This document shows positions 37,726-51,214 of a stretch of DNA of 64,000 nucleotides, piece after piece (the stretch's first letter is position 1; every line of letters starts with the position of its first letter). A model generated the notes under the pieces. That model saw nothing but the letters and a program-made list of their open reading frames with translations, had not been told where the DNA came from and did not search any database. The position numbers were made by a program, and so were the translations under genes. The stretch is from Auanema rhodensis (Eukaryota; Nematoda; Chromadorea; Rhabditida; Rhabditidae), in NCBI GenBank assembly GCA_964057225.1, contig OZ059896.1, positions 20,580,501-20,644,500 on the forward strand. The letters are read 5' to 3'.

Positions 37726-39824
37726 CATCGAATGCACTATACTACATTGAGAAACGCTTAATACACAAATTAGTTATGATCGTTTGAAAAATGATGCATT
37801 AGTGTATGTTGAGTTTCCATGTACACTCAACATTGCTTCCAAAAACAGTTTGACAAAAATTTTTTCGAAAAATTTCAAAATAATTTAGCAAAAAGTAGAT
37901 GTTTTTAGATTTCTTTTTTCAAGGCAAAGACGATGGACAATGTTATTCAACGAAAAAATTAATTCTTCAGGGTGAAAATCGAGGATATAAGTGTGAACTT
38001 ATATCAGTTGATATCTCGGTGCATTTTTAAGCTAGCGCAAATCTGATAACACAGATCGACGCAGCTTAAAAATCCGCATCGAATGCACTATACTACATCA
38101 AGAAACGCTTGATACAAAAATTAGTTATGATCGTTTGAAAAATGATGCATTAGTGTATGTTGAGTTTCCATGTACACTCAACATTGCTTCCAAAAACATT
38201 TTGACAAAAATTTTTTCGAAAAATTTCAAAATAATTTAGCAAGAAGTAGATGTTTTTAGATTTCTTTTTTCAAGGCAAAGACGATGGACAATGTTATTCA
38301 ACGAAAAAATTAATTCTTCAGGGTGAAAATCGAGGATATAAGTGTGAACTTACATCAGTTGATATCTCGGTGCATTTTTAAGCTAGCGCAAATCTGATAA
38401 CACAGATCGACGCAGCTTAAAAATCCGCATCGAATGCACTATACTACATTGAGAAACGCTTGATACAAAAATTAGTTATGATCGTTTGAAAAATGATGCA
38501 TTAGTGTATGTTGAGTTTCCATGTACACTCAACATTGCTTCCAAAAACATTTTGACAAAAATTTTTTCGAAAAATTTCAAAATAATTTAGCAAAAAGTAG
38601 ATGTTTTTAGATTCCATTTTTCAAGGCAAAGACGATAGACAATGTTATTCAACGAAAAAATCAATTCTTCAGGGTGAAAATCGAGGATATAAGTGTGAAC
38701 TTATATCAGTTGATATCTCGGTGCATTTTTAAGCTAGCGCAAATCTGATAACACAGATCGACGCAGCTTAAAAATCCGCATCGAATGCACTATATTACAT
38801 TGAGAAACGCTTGATACAAAAATTAGTTATGATCGTTTGAAAAATGATGCATTAGTGTATGTTGAGTTTCCATGTACACTCAACATTGCTTCCAAAAACA
38901 TTTTGACAAAAATTTTTTCGAAAAATTTCAAAATAATTTAGCAAAAAGTAGATGTTTTTAGATTCCATTTTTCAAGGCAAAGACGATAGACAATGTTATT
39001 CAACGAAAAAATTAATTCTTCAGGGTGAAAATCGAGGATATAAGTGTGAACTTATATCAGTTGATATCTCGGTGCATTTTTAAGCTAGCGCAAATCTGAT
39101 AACACAGATCGACGCAGCTTAAAAATCCGCATCGAATGCACTATACTACATCAAGAAACGCTTGATACAAAAATTAGTTATGATCGTTTGAAAAATGATG
39201 CATTAGTGTATGTTGAGTTTCCATGTACACTCAACATTGCTTCCAAAAACATTTTGACAAAAATTTTTTCGAAAAATTTCAAAATAATTTAGCAAGAAGT
39301 AGATGTTTTTAGATTTCTTTTTTCAAGGCAAAGACGATGGACAATGTTATTCAACGAAAAAATTAATTCTTCAGGGTGAAAATCGAGGATATAAGTGTGA
39401 ACTTACATCAGTTGATATCTCGGTGCATTTTTAAGCTAGCGCAAATCTGATAACACAGATCGACGCAGCTTAAAAATCCGCATCGAATGCACTATACTAC
39501 ATTGAGAAACGCTTGATACAAAAATTAGTTATGATCGTTTGAAAAATGATGCATTAGTGTATGTTGAGTTTCCATGTACACTCAACATTGCTTCCAAAAA
39601 CATTTTGACAAAAATTTTTTCGAAAAATTTCAAAATAATTTAGCAAAAAGTAGATGTTTTTAGATTCCATTTTTCAAGGCAAAGACGATAGACAATGTTA
39701 TTCAACGAAAAAATTAATTCTTCAGGGTGAAAATCGAGGATATAAGTGTGAACTTATATCAGTTGATATCTCGGTGCATTTTCAAGCTAGCGCAAATCTG
39801 ATAACACAGATCGACGCAGCTTAA
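37726..39824. repeat. Duplicated block, left copy (5616-bp offset)
   Basis: Matches 43342-45440 with no difference noticed, at an offset of exactly 16 monomers. It carries the rare markers GCAAGAAGTAG (about 38238 and 39292), AAAAATCAATTC (about 38656) and ACTATATTAC (about 38790). It ends at a private TTAACAATCC change near 39825. Confidence 0.85.
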
Positions 39825-40219
39825 CAATCCGCATCGAATGCACTATACTACATCAAGAAACGCTTGATACAAAAATTAGTTATGATGGTTTGAAAAATGA
39901 TGCATTAGTGTATGTTGAGTTTCCATGTACACTCAACATTGCTTCCAAAAACAGTTTGACAAAAATTTTTTCGAAAAATTTCAAAATAATTTAGCAAAAA
40001 GTAGATATTTTTAGATTTCTTTTTTCAAGGCAAAGACGATGGACAATGTTATTCAACGAAAAAATTAATTCTTCAGGGTGAAAATCGAGGATATAAGTGT
40101 GAACTTATATCAGTTGATATCTCGGTGCATTTTTAAGCTAGCGCAAATCTGATAACACAGATCGACGCAGCTTAAAAATCCGCATCGAATGCACTATACT
40201 ACATTGAGAAACGCTTAAT

Positions 40220-43200
40220 ACAAAAATTAGTTATGATCGTTTGAAAAATGATGCATTAGTGTATGTTGAGTTTCCATGTACACTCAACATTGCTTCCAAA
40301 AACAGTTTGACAAAAATTTTTTCGAAAAATTTCAAAATAATTTAGCAAAAAGTAGATATTTTTAGATTTCTTTTTTCAAGGCAAAGACGATGGACAATGT
40401 TATTCAACGAAAAAATTAATTCTTCAGGGTGAAAATCGAGGATATATGTGTGAACTTATATCAGTTGATATCTCGGTGCATTTTTAAGATAGCGCAAATC
40501 TGATAACACAGATCGACGCAGCTTAAAAATCTGCATCGAATGCACTATACTACATCAAGAAACGCTTGATACAAAAATTAGTTATGATCGTTTGAAAAAT
40601 GATGCATTAGTGTATGTTGAGTTTCCATGTACACTCAACATTGCTTCCAAAAACATTTTGACAAAAATTTTTTCGAAAAATTTCAAAATAATTTAGCAAA
40701 AAGTAGATGTTTTTAGATTCCATTTTTCAAGGCAAAGACGATAGACAATGTTATTCAACGAAAAAATTAATTCTTCAGGGTGAAAATCGAGGATATAAGT
40801 GTGAACTTATATCAGTTGATATCTCGGTGCATTTTTAAGCTAGCGCAAATCTGATAACACAGATCGACGCAGCTTAAAAATCCGCATCGAATGCACTATA
40901 CTACATTGAGAAACGCTTAATACACAAATTAGTTATGATCGTTTGAAAAATGATGCATTAGTGTATGTTGAGTTTCCATGTACACTCAACATTGCTTCCA
41001 AAAACAGTTTGACAAAAATTTTTTCGAAAAATTTCAAAATAATTTAGCAAAAAGTAGATGTTTTTAGATTTCTTTTTTCAAGGCAAAGACGATGGACAAT
41101 GTTATTCAACGAAAAAATTAATTCTTCAGGGTGAAAATCGAGGATATAAGTGTGAACTTATATCAGTTGATATCTCGGTGCATTTTTAAGCTAGCGCAAA
41201 TCTGATAACACAGATCGACGCAGCTTAAAAATCCGCATCGAATGCACTATACTACATCAAGAAACGCTTGATACAAAAATTAGTTATGATCGTTTGAAAA
41301 ATGATGCATTAGTGTATGTTGAGTTTCCATGTACACTCAACATTGCTTCCAAAAACAGTTTGACAAAAATTTTTTCGAAAAATTTCAAAATAATTTAGCA
41401 AAAAGTAGATATTTTTAGATTTCTTTTTTCAAGGCAAAGACGATGGACAATGTTATTCAACGAAAAAATTAATTCTTCAGGGTGAAAATCGAGGATATAA
41501 GTGTGAACTTATATCAGTTGATATCTCGGTGCATTTTTAAGCTAGCGCAAATCTGATAACACAGATCGACGCAGCTTAAAAATCCGCATCGAATGCACTA
41601 TACTACATTGAGAAACGCTTAATACAAAAATTAGTTATGATCGTTTGAAAAATGATGCATTAGTGTATGTTGAGTTTCCATGTACACTCAACATTGCTTC
41701 CAAAAACATTTTGACAAAAATTTTTTCGAAAAATTTCAAAATAATTTAGCAAAAAGTAGATGTTTTTAGATTCCTTTTTTTAAGGCAAAGACGATGGACA
41801 ATGTTATTCAACGAAAAAATTAATTCTTCAGGGTGAAAATCGAGGATATAAGTGTGAACTTATATCAGTTGATATCTCGGTGCATTTTTAAGCTAGCGCA
41901 AATCTGATAACACAGATCGGCGCAGCTTAAAAATCCGCATCGAATGCACTATACTACATTGAGAAACGCTTAATACACAAATTAGTTATGATCGTTTGAA
42001 AAATGATGCATTAGTGTATGTTGAGTTTCCATGTACACTCAACATTGCTTCCAAAAACAGTTTGACAAAAATTTTTTCGAAAAATTTCAAAATAATTTAG
42101 CAGAAAGTAGATGTTTTTAGATTTCTTTTTTCAAGGCAAAGACGATGGACAATGTTATTCAACGAAAAAATTAATTCTTCAGGGTGAAAATCGAGGATAT
42201 AAGTGTGAACTTATATCAGTTGATATCTCGGTGCATTTTTAAGCTAGCGCAAATCTGATAACACAGATCGACGCAGCTTAAAAATCCGCATCGAATGCAC
42301 TATACTACATCAAGAAACGCTTGATACAAAAATTAGTTATGATCGTTTGAAAAATGATGCATTAGTGTATGTTGAGTTTCCATGTACACTCAACATTGCT
42401 TCCAAAAACAGTTTGACAAAAATTTTTTCGAAAAATTTCAAAATAATTTAGCAAAAAGTAGATATTTTTAGATTTCTTTTTTCAAGGCAAAGACGATGGA
42501 CAATGTTATTCAACGAAAAAATTAATTCTTCAGGGTGAAAATCGAGGATATAAGTGTGAACTTATATCAGTTGATATCTCGGTGCATTTTTAAGCTAGCG
42601 CAAATCTGATAACACAGATCGACGCAGCTTAAAAATCCGCATCGAATGCACTATACTACATTGAGAAACGCTTAATACAAAAATTAGTTATGATCGTTTG
42701 AAAAATGATGCATTAGTGTATGTTGAGTTTCCATGTACACTCAACATTGCTTCCAAAAACATTTTGACAAAAATTTTTTCGAAAAATTTCAAAATAATTT
42801 AGCAAAAAGTAGATGTTTTTAGATTCCTTTTTTTAAGGCAAAGACGATGGACAATGTTATTCAACGAAAAAATTAATTCTTCAGGGTGAAAATCGAGGAT
42901 ATAAGTGTGAACTTATATCAGTTGATATCTCGGTGCATTTTTAAGCTAGCGCAAATCTGATAACACAGATCGACGCAGCTTAAAAATCTGCATCGAATGC
43001 ACTATACTACATCAAGAAACGCTTGATACAAAAATTAGTTATGATCGTTTGAAAAATGATGCATTAGTGTATGTTGAGTTTCCATGTACACTCAACATTG
43101 CTTCCAAAAACATTTTGACAAAAATTTTTTCGAAAAATTTCAAAATAATTTAGCAAAAAGTAGATGTTTTTAGATTCCATTTTTCAAGGCAAAGACGATA

Positions 43201-43813
43201 GACAATGTTATTCAACGAAAAAATTAATTCTTCAGGGTGAAAATCGAGGATATAAGTGTGAACTTATATCAGTTGATATCTCGGTGCATTTTTAAGCTAG
43301 CGCAAATCTGATAACACAGATCGACGCAGCTTAAAAATCCGCATCGAATGCACTATACTACATTGAGAAACGCTTAATACACAAATTAGTTATGATCGTT
43401 TGAAAAATGATGCATTAGTGTATGTTGAGTTTCCATGTACACTCAACATTGCTTCCAAAAACAGTTTGACAAAAATTTTTTCGAAAAATTTCAAAATAAT
43501 TTAGCAAAAAGTAGATGTTTTTAGATTTCTTTTTTCAAGGCAAAGACGATGGACAATGTTATTCAACGAAAAAATTAATTCTTCAGGGTGAAAATCGAGG
43601 ATATAAGTGTGAACTTATATCAGTTGATATCTCGGTGCATTTTTAAGCTAGCGCAAATCTGATAACACAGATCGACGCAGCTTAAAAATCCGCATCGAAT
43701 GCACTATACTACATCAAGAAACGCTTGATACAAAAATTAGTTATGATCGTTTGAAAAATGATGCATTAGTGTATGTTGAGTTTCCATGTACACTCAACAT
43801 TGCTTCCAAAAAC
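40220..43813. repeat. Duplicated block, right copy (7020-bp offset)
   Basis: Right-hand partner of 33200-36793, in the same orientation. The right end of this block (42814-43813) is also part of a second duplication whose other copy lies at 58604-61890, so parts of this sequence are present at least three times. Confidence 0.85.
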
Positions 43814-45252
43814 ATTTTGACAAAAATTTTTTCGAAAAATTTCAAAATAATTTAGCAAGAAGTAGATGTTTTTAGATTTCTTTTTTCAAGGCAAAGACGA
43901 TGGACAATGTTATTCAACGAAAAAATTAATTCTTCAGGGTGAAAATCGAGGATATAAGTGTGAACTTACATCAGTTGATATCTCGGTGCATTTTTAAGCT
44001 AGCGCAAATCTGATAACACAGATCGACGCAGCTTAAAAATCCGCATCGAATGCACTATACTACATTGAGAAACGCTTGATACAAAAATTAGTTATGATCG
44101 TTTGAAAAATGATGCATTAGTGTATGTTGAGTTTCCATGTACACTCAACATTGCTTCCAAAAACATTTTGACAAAAATTTTTTCGAAAAATTTCAAAATA
44201 ATTTAGCAAAAAGTAGATGTTTTTAGATTCCATTTTTCAAGGCAAAGACGATAGACAATGTTATTCAACGAAAAAATCAATTCTTCAGGGTGAAAATCGA
44301 GGATATAAGTGTGAACTTATATCAGTTGATATCTCGGTGCATTTTTAAGCTAGCGCAAATCTGATAACACAGATCGACGCAGCTTAAAAATCCGCATCGA
44401 ATGCACTATATTACATTGAGAAACGCTTGATACAAAAATTAGTTATGATCGTTTGAAAAATGATGCATTAGTGTATGTTGAGTTTCCATGTACACTCAAC
44501 ATTGCTTCCAAAAACATTTTGACAAAAATTTTTTCGAAAAATTTCAAAATAATTTAGCAAAAAGTAGATGTTTTTAGATTCCATTTTTCAAGGCAAAGAC
44601 GATAGACAATGTTATTCAACGAAAAAATTAATTCTTCAGGGTGAAAATCGAGGATATAAGTGTGAACTTATATCAGTTGATATCTCGGTGCATTTTTAAG
44701 CTAGCGCAAATCTGATAACACAGATCGACGCAGCTTAAAAATCCGCATCGAATGCACTATACTACATCAAGAAACGCTTGATACAAAAATTAGTTATGAT
44801 CGTTTGAAAAATGATGCATTAGTGTATGTTGAGTTTCCATGTACACTCAACATTGCTTCCAAAAACATTTTGACAAAAATTTTTTCGAAAAATTTCAAAA
44901 TAATTTAGCAAGAAGTAGATGTTTTTAGATTTCTTTTTTCAAGGCAAAGACGATGGACAATGTTATTCAACGAAAAAATTAATTCTTCAGGGTGAAAATC
45001 GAGGATATAAGTGTGAACTTACATCAGTTGATATCTCGGTGCATTTTTAAGCTAGCGCAAATCTGATAACACAGATCGACGCAGCTTAAAAATCCGCATC
45101 GAATGCACTATACTACATTGAGAAACGCTTGATACAAAAATTAGTTATGATCGTTTGAAAAATGATGCATTAGTGTATGTTGAGTTTCCATGTACACTCA
45201 ACATTGCTTCCAAAAACATTTTGACAAAAATTTTTTCGAAAAATTTCAAAAT

Positions 45253-48200
45253 AATTTAGCAAAAAGTAGATGTTTTTAGATTCCATTTTTCAAGGCAAAG
45301 ACGATAGACAATGTTATTCAACGAAAAAATTAATTCTTCAGGGTGAAAATCGAGGATATAAGTGTGAACTTATATCAGTTGATATCTCGGTGCATTTTCA
45401 AGCTAGCGCAAATCTGATAACACAGATCGACGCAGCTTAAAAATCCGCATCGAATGCACTATACTACATTGAGAAACGCTTGATACAAAAATTAGTTATG
45501 ATCGTTTGAAAAATGATGCATTAGTGTATGTTGAGTTTCCATGTACACTCAACATTGCTTCCAAAAACATTTTGACAAAAATTTTTTCAAAAAATTTCAA
45601 AATAATTTAGCAAAAAGTAGATGTTTTTAGATTCCATTTTTCAAGGCAAAGACGATAGACAATGTTATTCAACGAAAAAATTAATTCTTCAGGGTGAAAA
45701 TCGAGGATATAAGTGTGAACTTATATCAGTTGATATCTCGGTGCATTTTCAAGCTAGCGCAAATCTGATAACACAGATCGACGCAGCTTAAAAATCCGCA
45801 TCGAATGCACTATACTACATTGAGAAACGCTTGATACAAAAATTAGTTATGATCGTTTGAAAAATGATGCATTAGTGTATGTTGAGTTTCCATGTACACT
45901 CAACATTGCTTCCAAAAACATTTTGACAAAAATTTTTTCGAAATATTTCAAAATAATTTAGCAAAAAGTAGATGTTTTTAGATTCCTTTTTTTAAGGCAA
46001 AGACGATGGACAATGTTATTCAACGAAAAAATTAATTCTTCAGGACGAAAATCGAGGATATAAGTGTGAACTTATATCAGTTGATATCTCGGTGCATTTT
46101 TAAGCTAGCGCAAATCTGATAACACAGATCGGCGCAGCTTAAAATCCGCATCGAATGCACTATACTACATTGAGAAACGCTTGATACAAAAATTAGTTAT
46201 GATCGTTTGAAAAATGATGCATTAGTGTATGTTGAGTTTCCATGTACACTCAACATTGCTTCCAAAAACATTTTGACAAAAATTTTTTCGAAAAATTTCA
46301 AAATAATTTAGCAAAAAGTAGATGTTTTTAGATTCCATTTTTCAAGGCAAAGACGATAGACAATGTTATTCAACGAAAAAATTAATTCTTCAGGGTGAAA
46401 ATCGAGGATATAAGTGTGAACTTATATCAGTTGATATCTCGGTGCATTTTTAAGCTAGCGCAAATCTGATAACACAGATCGACGCAGCTTAAAAATCTGC
46501 ATCGAATGCACTATACTACATCAAGAAACGCTCGATACAAAAATTAGTTATGATCGTTTGAAAAATGATGCATTAGTGTATGTTGAGTTTCCATGTACAC
46601 TCAACATTGCTTCCAAAAACATTTTGACAAAAATTTTTTCAAAAAATTTCAAAATAATTTAGCAAAAAGTAGATGTTTTTAGATTCCATTTTTCAAGGCA
46701 AAGACGATAGACAATGTTATTCAACGAAAAAATTAATTCTTCAGGGTGAAAATCGAGGATATAAGTGTGAACTTATATCAGTTGATATCTCGGTGCATTT
46801 TCAAGCTAGCGCAAATCTGATAACACAGATCGACGCAGCTTAAAAATCCGCATCGAATGCACTATACTACATTGAGAAACGCTTGATACAAAAATTAGTT
46901 ATGATCGTTTGAAAAATGATGCATTAGTGTATGTTGAGTTTCCATGTACACTCAACATTGCTTCCAAAAACATTTTGACAAAAATTTTTTCGAAATATTT
47001 CAAAATAATTTAGCAAAAAGTAGATGTTTTTAGATTCCTTTTTTTAAGGCAAAGACGATGGACAATGTTATTCAACGAAAAAATTAATTCTTCAGGACGA
47101 AAATCGAGGATATAAGTGTGAACTTATATCAGTTGATATCTCGGTGCATTTTTAAGCTAGCGCAAATCTGATAACACAGATCGGCGCAGCTTAAAATCCG
47201 CATCGAATGCACTATACTACATTGAGAAACGCTTGATACAAAAATTAGTTATGATCGTTTGAAAAATGATGCATTAGTGTATGTTGAGTTTCCATGTACA
47301 CTCAACATTGCTTCCAAAAACATTTTGACAAAAATTTTTTCGAAAAATTTCAAAATAATTTAGCAAAAAGTAGATGTTTTTAGATTCCATTTTTCAAGGC
47401 AAAGACGATAGACAATGTTATTCAACGAAAAAATTAATTCTTCAGGGTGAAAATCGAGGATATAAGTGTGAACTTATATCAGTTGATATCTCGGTGCATT
47501 TTTAAGCTAGCGCAAATCTGATAACACAGATCGACGCAGCTTAAAAATCTGCATCGAATGCACTATACTACATCAAGAAACGCTCGATACAAAAATTAGT
47601 TATGATCGTTTGAAAAATGATGCATTAGTGTATGTTGAGTTTCCATGTACACTCAACATTGCTTCCAAAAACATTTTGACAAAAATTTTTTCGAAAAATT
47701 TCAAAATAATTTAGCAAAAAGTAGATGTTTTTAGATTCCTTTTTTCAAGGCAAAGACGATGGACAATGTTATTCAACGAAAAAATTAATTCTTCAGGGTG
47801 AAAATAGAGGATATAAGTGTGAACTTATGTCAGTTGATATCTCGGTGCATTTTTAAGCTAGCGCAAATCTGATAACACAGATCGACGCAGCTTACAAATC
47901 TGCATCGAATGCACTATACTACATCAAGAAACGCTTGATACAAAAATTAGTTATGATCGTTTGAAAAATGATGCATTAGTGTATGTTGAGTTTCCATGTA
48001 CACTCAACATTGCTTCCAAAAACATTTTGACAAAAATTTTTTCGAAAAATTTCAAAATAATTTAGCAAAAAGTAGATGTTTTTAGATTCCATTTTTCAAG
48101 GCAAAGACGATAGACAATGTTATTCAACGAAAAAATTAATTCTTCAGGGTGAAAATCGAGGATATATGTGTGAACTTATATCAGTTGATATCTCGGTGCA

Positions 48201-51200
48201 TTTTTAAGCTAGCGCAAATCTGATAACACAGATCGACGCAGCTTAAAAATCCACATCGAATGCACTATACTACATTGAGAAACGCTTGATACAAAAATTA
48301 GTTATGATCGTTTGAAAAATGATGCATTAGTGTATGTTGAGTTTCCATGTACACTCAACATTGCTTCCAAAAACATTTTGACAAAAATTTTTTCGAAAAA
48401 TTTCAAAATAATTTAGCAAAAAGTAGATGTTTTTAGATTCCTTTTTTCAAGGCAAAGACGATGGACAATGTTATTCAACGAAAAAATTAATTCTTCAGGG
48501 TGAAAATCGAGGATATAAGTGTGAACTTATATCAGTTGATATCTCGGTGCATTTTTAAGCTAGCGCAAATCTGATAACACAGATCGGCGCAGCTTAAAAT
48601 CCGCATCGAATGCACTATACTACATTGAGAAACGCTTGATACAAAAATTAGTTATGATCGTTTGAAAAATGATGCATTAGTGTATGTTGAGTTTCCATGT
48701 ACACTCAACATTGCTTCCAAAAACATTTTGATAAAAATTTTTTCGAAAAATTTCAAAATAATTTAGCAAAAAGTAGATGTTTTTAGATTCCATTTTTCAA
48801 GGCAAAGACGATAGACAATGTTATTCAACGAAAAAATTAATTCTTCAGGGTGAAAATCGAGGATATAAGTGTGAACTTATATCAGTTGATATCTCGGTGC
48901 ATTTTTAAGCTAGCGCAAATCTGATAACACAGATCGACGCAGCTTAAAAATCCACATCGAATGCACTATACTACATCAAGAAACGCTTGATACAAAAATT
49001 AGTTATGATCGTTTGAAAAATGATGCATTAGTGTATGTTGAGTTTCCATGTACACTCAACATTGCTTCCAAAAACATTTTGACAAAAATTTTTTCGAAAA
49101 ATTTCAGAATAATTTAGCAAAAAGTAGATGTTTTTAGATTCCTTTTTTCAAGGCAAAGACGATGGACAATGTTATTCAACGAAAAAATTAATTCTTCAGG
49201 GTGAAAATCGAGGATATAAGTGTGAACTTATGTCAGTTGATATCTCGGTGCATTTTTAAGCTAGCGCAAATCTGATAACACAGATCGGCGCAGCTTAAAA
49301 TCCGCATCGAATGCACTATACTACATTGAGAAACGCTTGATACAAAAATTAGTTATGATCGTTTGAAAAATGATGCATTAGTGTATGTTGAGTTTCCATG
49401 TACACTCAACATTGCTTCCAAAAACATTTTGACAAAAATTTTTTCGAAAAATTTCAAAATAATTTAGCAAAAAGTAGATGTTTTTAGATTCCATTTTTCA
49501 AGGCAAAGACGATAGACAATGTTTTTCAACGAAAAAATTAATTCTTCAGGGTGAAAATCGAGGATATAAGTGTGAACTTATATCAGTTGATATCTCGGTG
49601 CATTTTTAAGCTAGCGCAAATCTGATAACACAGATCGACGCAGCTTAAAAATCCACATCGAATGCACTATACTACATTGAAAAACGCTTGATACAAAAAT
49701 TAGTTATGATCGTTTGAAAAATGATGCATTAGTGTATGTTGAGTTTCCATGTACACTCAACATTGCTTCCAAAAACATTTTGACAAAAATTTTTTCGAAA
49801 AATTTCAAAATAATTTAGCAAAAAGTAGATGTTTTTAGATTCCTTTTTTCAAGGCGAAGACGATGGACAATGTTATTCAACGAAAAAATTAATTCTTCAG
49901 GGTGAAAATCGAGGATATAAGTGTGAACTTATATCAGTTGATATCTCGGTGCATTTTTAAGCTAGCGCAAATCTGATAACACAGATCGGCGCAGCTTAAA
50001 ATCCGCATCGAATGCACTATACTACATTGAGAAACGCTTGATACAAAAATTAGTTATGATCGTTTGAAAAATGATGCATTAGTGTATGTTGAGTTTCCAT
50101 GTACACTCAACATTGCTTCCAAAAACATTTTGATAAAAATTTTTTCGAAAAATTTCAAAATAATTTAGCAAAAAGTAGATGTTTTTAGATTCCATTTTTC
50201 AAGGCAAAGACGATAGACAATGTTATTCAACGAAAAAATTAATTCTTCAGGGTGAAAATCGAGGATATAAGTGTGAACTTATATCAGTTGATATCTCGGT
50301 GCATTTTTAAGCTAGCGCAAATCTGATAACACAGATCGACGCAGCTTAAAAATCCACATCGAATGCACTATACTACATCAAGAAACGCTTGATACAAAAA
50401 TTAGTTATGATCGTTTGAAAAATGATGCATTAGTGTATGTTGAGTTTCCATGTACACTCAACATTGCTTCCAAAAACATTTTGACAAAAATTTTTTCGAA
50501 ATATTTCAAAATAATTTAGCAAAAAGTAGATGTTTTTAGATTCCATTTTTCAAGGCAAAGACGATAGACAATGTTATTCAACGAAAAAATTAATTCTTCA
50601 GGGTGAAAATCGAGGATATAAGTGTGAACTTATATCAGTTGATATCTCGGTGCATTTTTAAGCTAGCGCAAATCTGATAACACAGATCGACGCAGCTTAA
50701 AAATCTGCATCGAATGCACTATACTACATCAAGAAACGCTCGATACAAAAATTAGTTATGATCGTTTGAAAAATGATGCATTAGTGTATGTTGAGTTTCC
50801 ATGTACACTCAACATTGCTTCCAAAAACATTTTGACAAAAATTTTTTCGAAAAATTTCAAAATAATTTAGCAAAAAGTAGATGTTTTTAGATTCCATTTT
50901 TCAAGGCAAAGACGATAGATAATGTTATTCAACGAAAAAATTAATTCTTCAGGGTGAAAATCGAGGATATATGTGTGAACTTATATCAGTTGATATCTCG
51001 GTGCATTTTTAAGATAGCGCAAATCTGATAACACAGATCGACGCAGCTTAAAAATCTGCATCGAATGCACTATACTACATCAAGAAACGCTTGATACAAA
51101 AATTAGTTATGATCGTTTGAAAAATGATGCATTAGTGTATGTTGAGTTTCCATGTACACTCAACATTGCTTCCAAAAACATTTTGACAAAAATTTTTTCG

Positions 51201-51214
51201 AAAAATTTCAAAAT
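45253..51214. repeat. Array domain IV: 17 monomers of the domain II types
   Basis: Five 350-bp monomers reappear (GATCGGCGC near 46128, 47180, 48584, 49283 and 49984), together with ATATATG, TTATGTC, CTCGATAC and TTTTGATAAA variants shared with domain II. New here are TTTTCAAGC at m144-152, CGAAATATTT at m336-345 and CAGGACGAA at m87-95 (near 46041 and 47093), which return in domain VI. Two successive three-monomer blocks (about 45590-47690) are near-identical, showing a recent ~1.05-kb step. The end of the domain resembles the end of domain II at a 19300-bp offset. Confidence 0.8.

Larger units (their letters stand above)
31915..45252. repeat. Array domain III: 38 monomers, all 351 bp
   Basis: No monomer here has the 350-bp deletion. 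Diagnostic changes are AACAGTTTG (T to G at m318), TACACAAAT (A to C at m236), TAGATATTTTT and GATTTCTTTTTTC. Some monomers also carry AAGATAGC, which destroys the GCTAGC palindrome, together with ATATATG. Monomers at about 34735 and 41755 have the GATCGGCGC change without the linked A-run loss, so the two changes that define the 350-bp type have been separated by recombination or arose in steps. Two blocks inside the domain are near-identical copies of each other (see findings). Confidence 0.8.
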
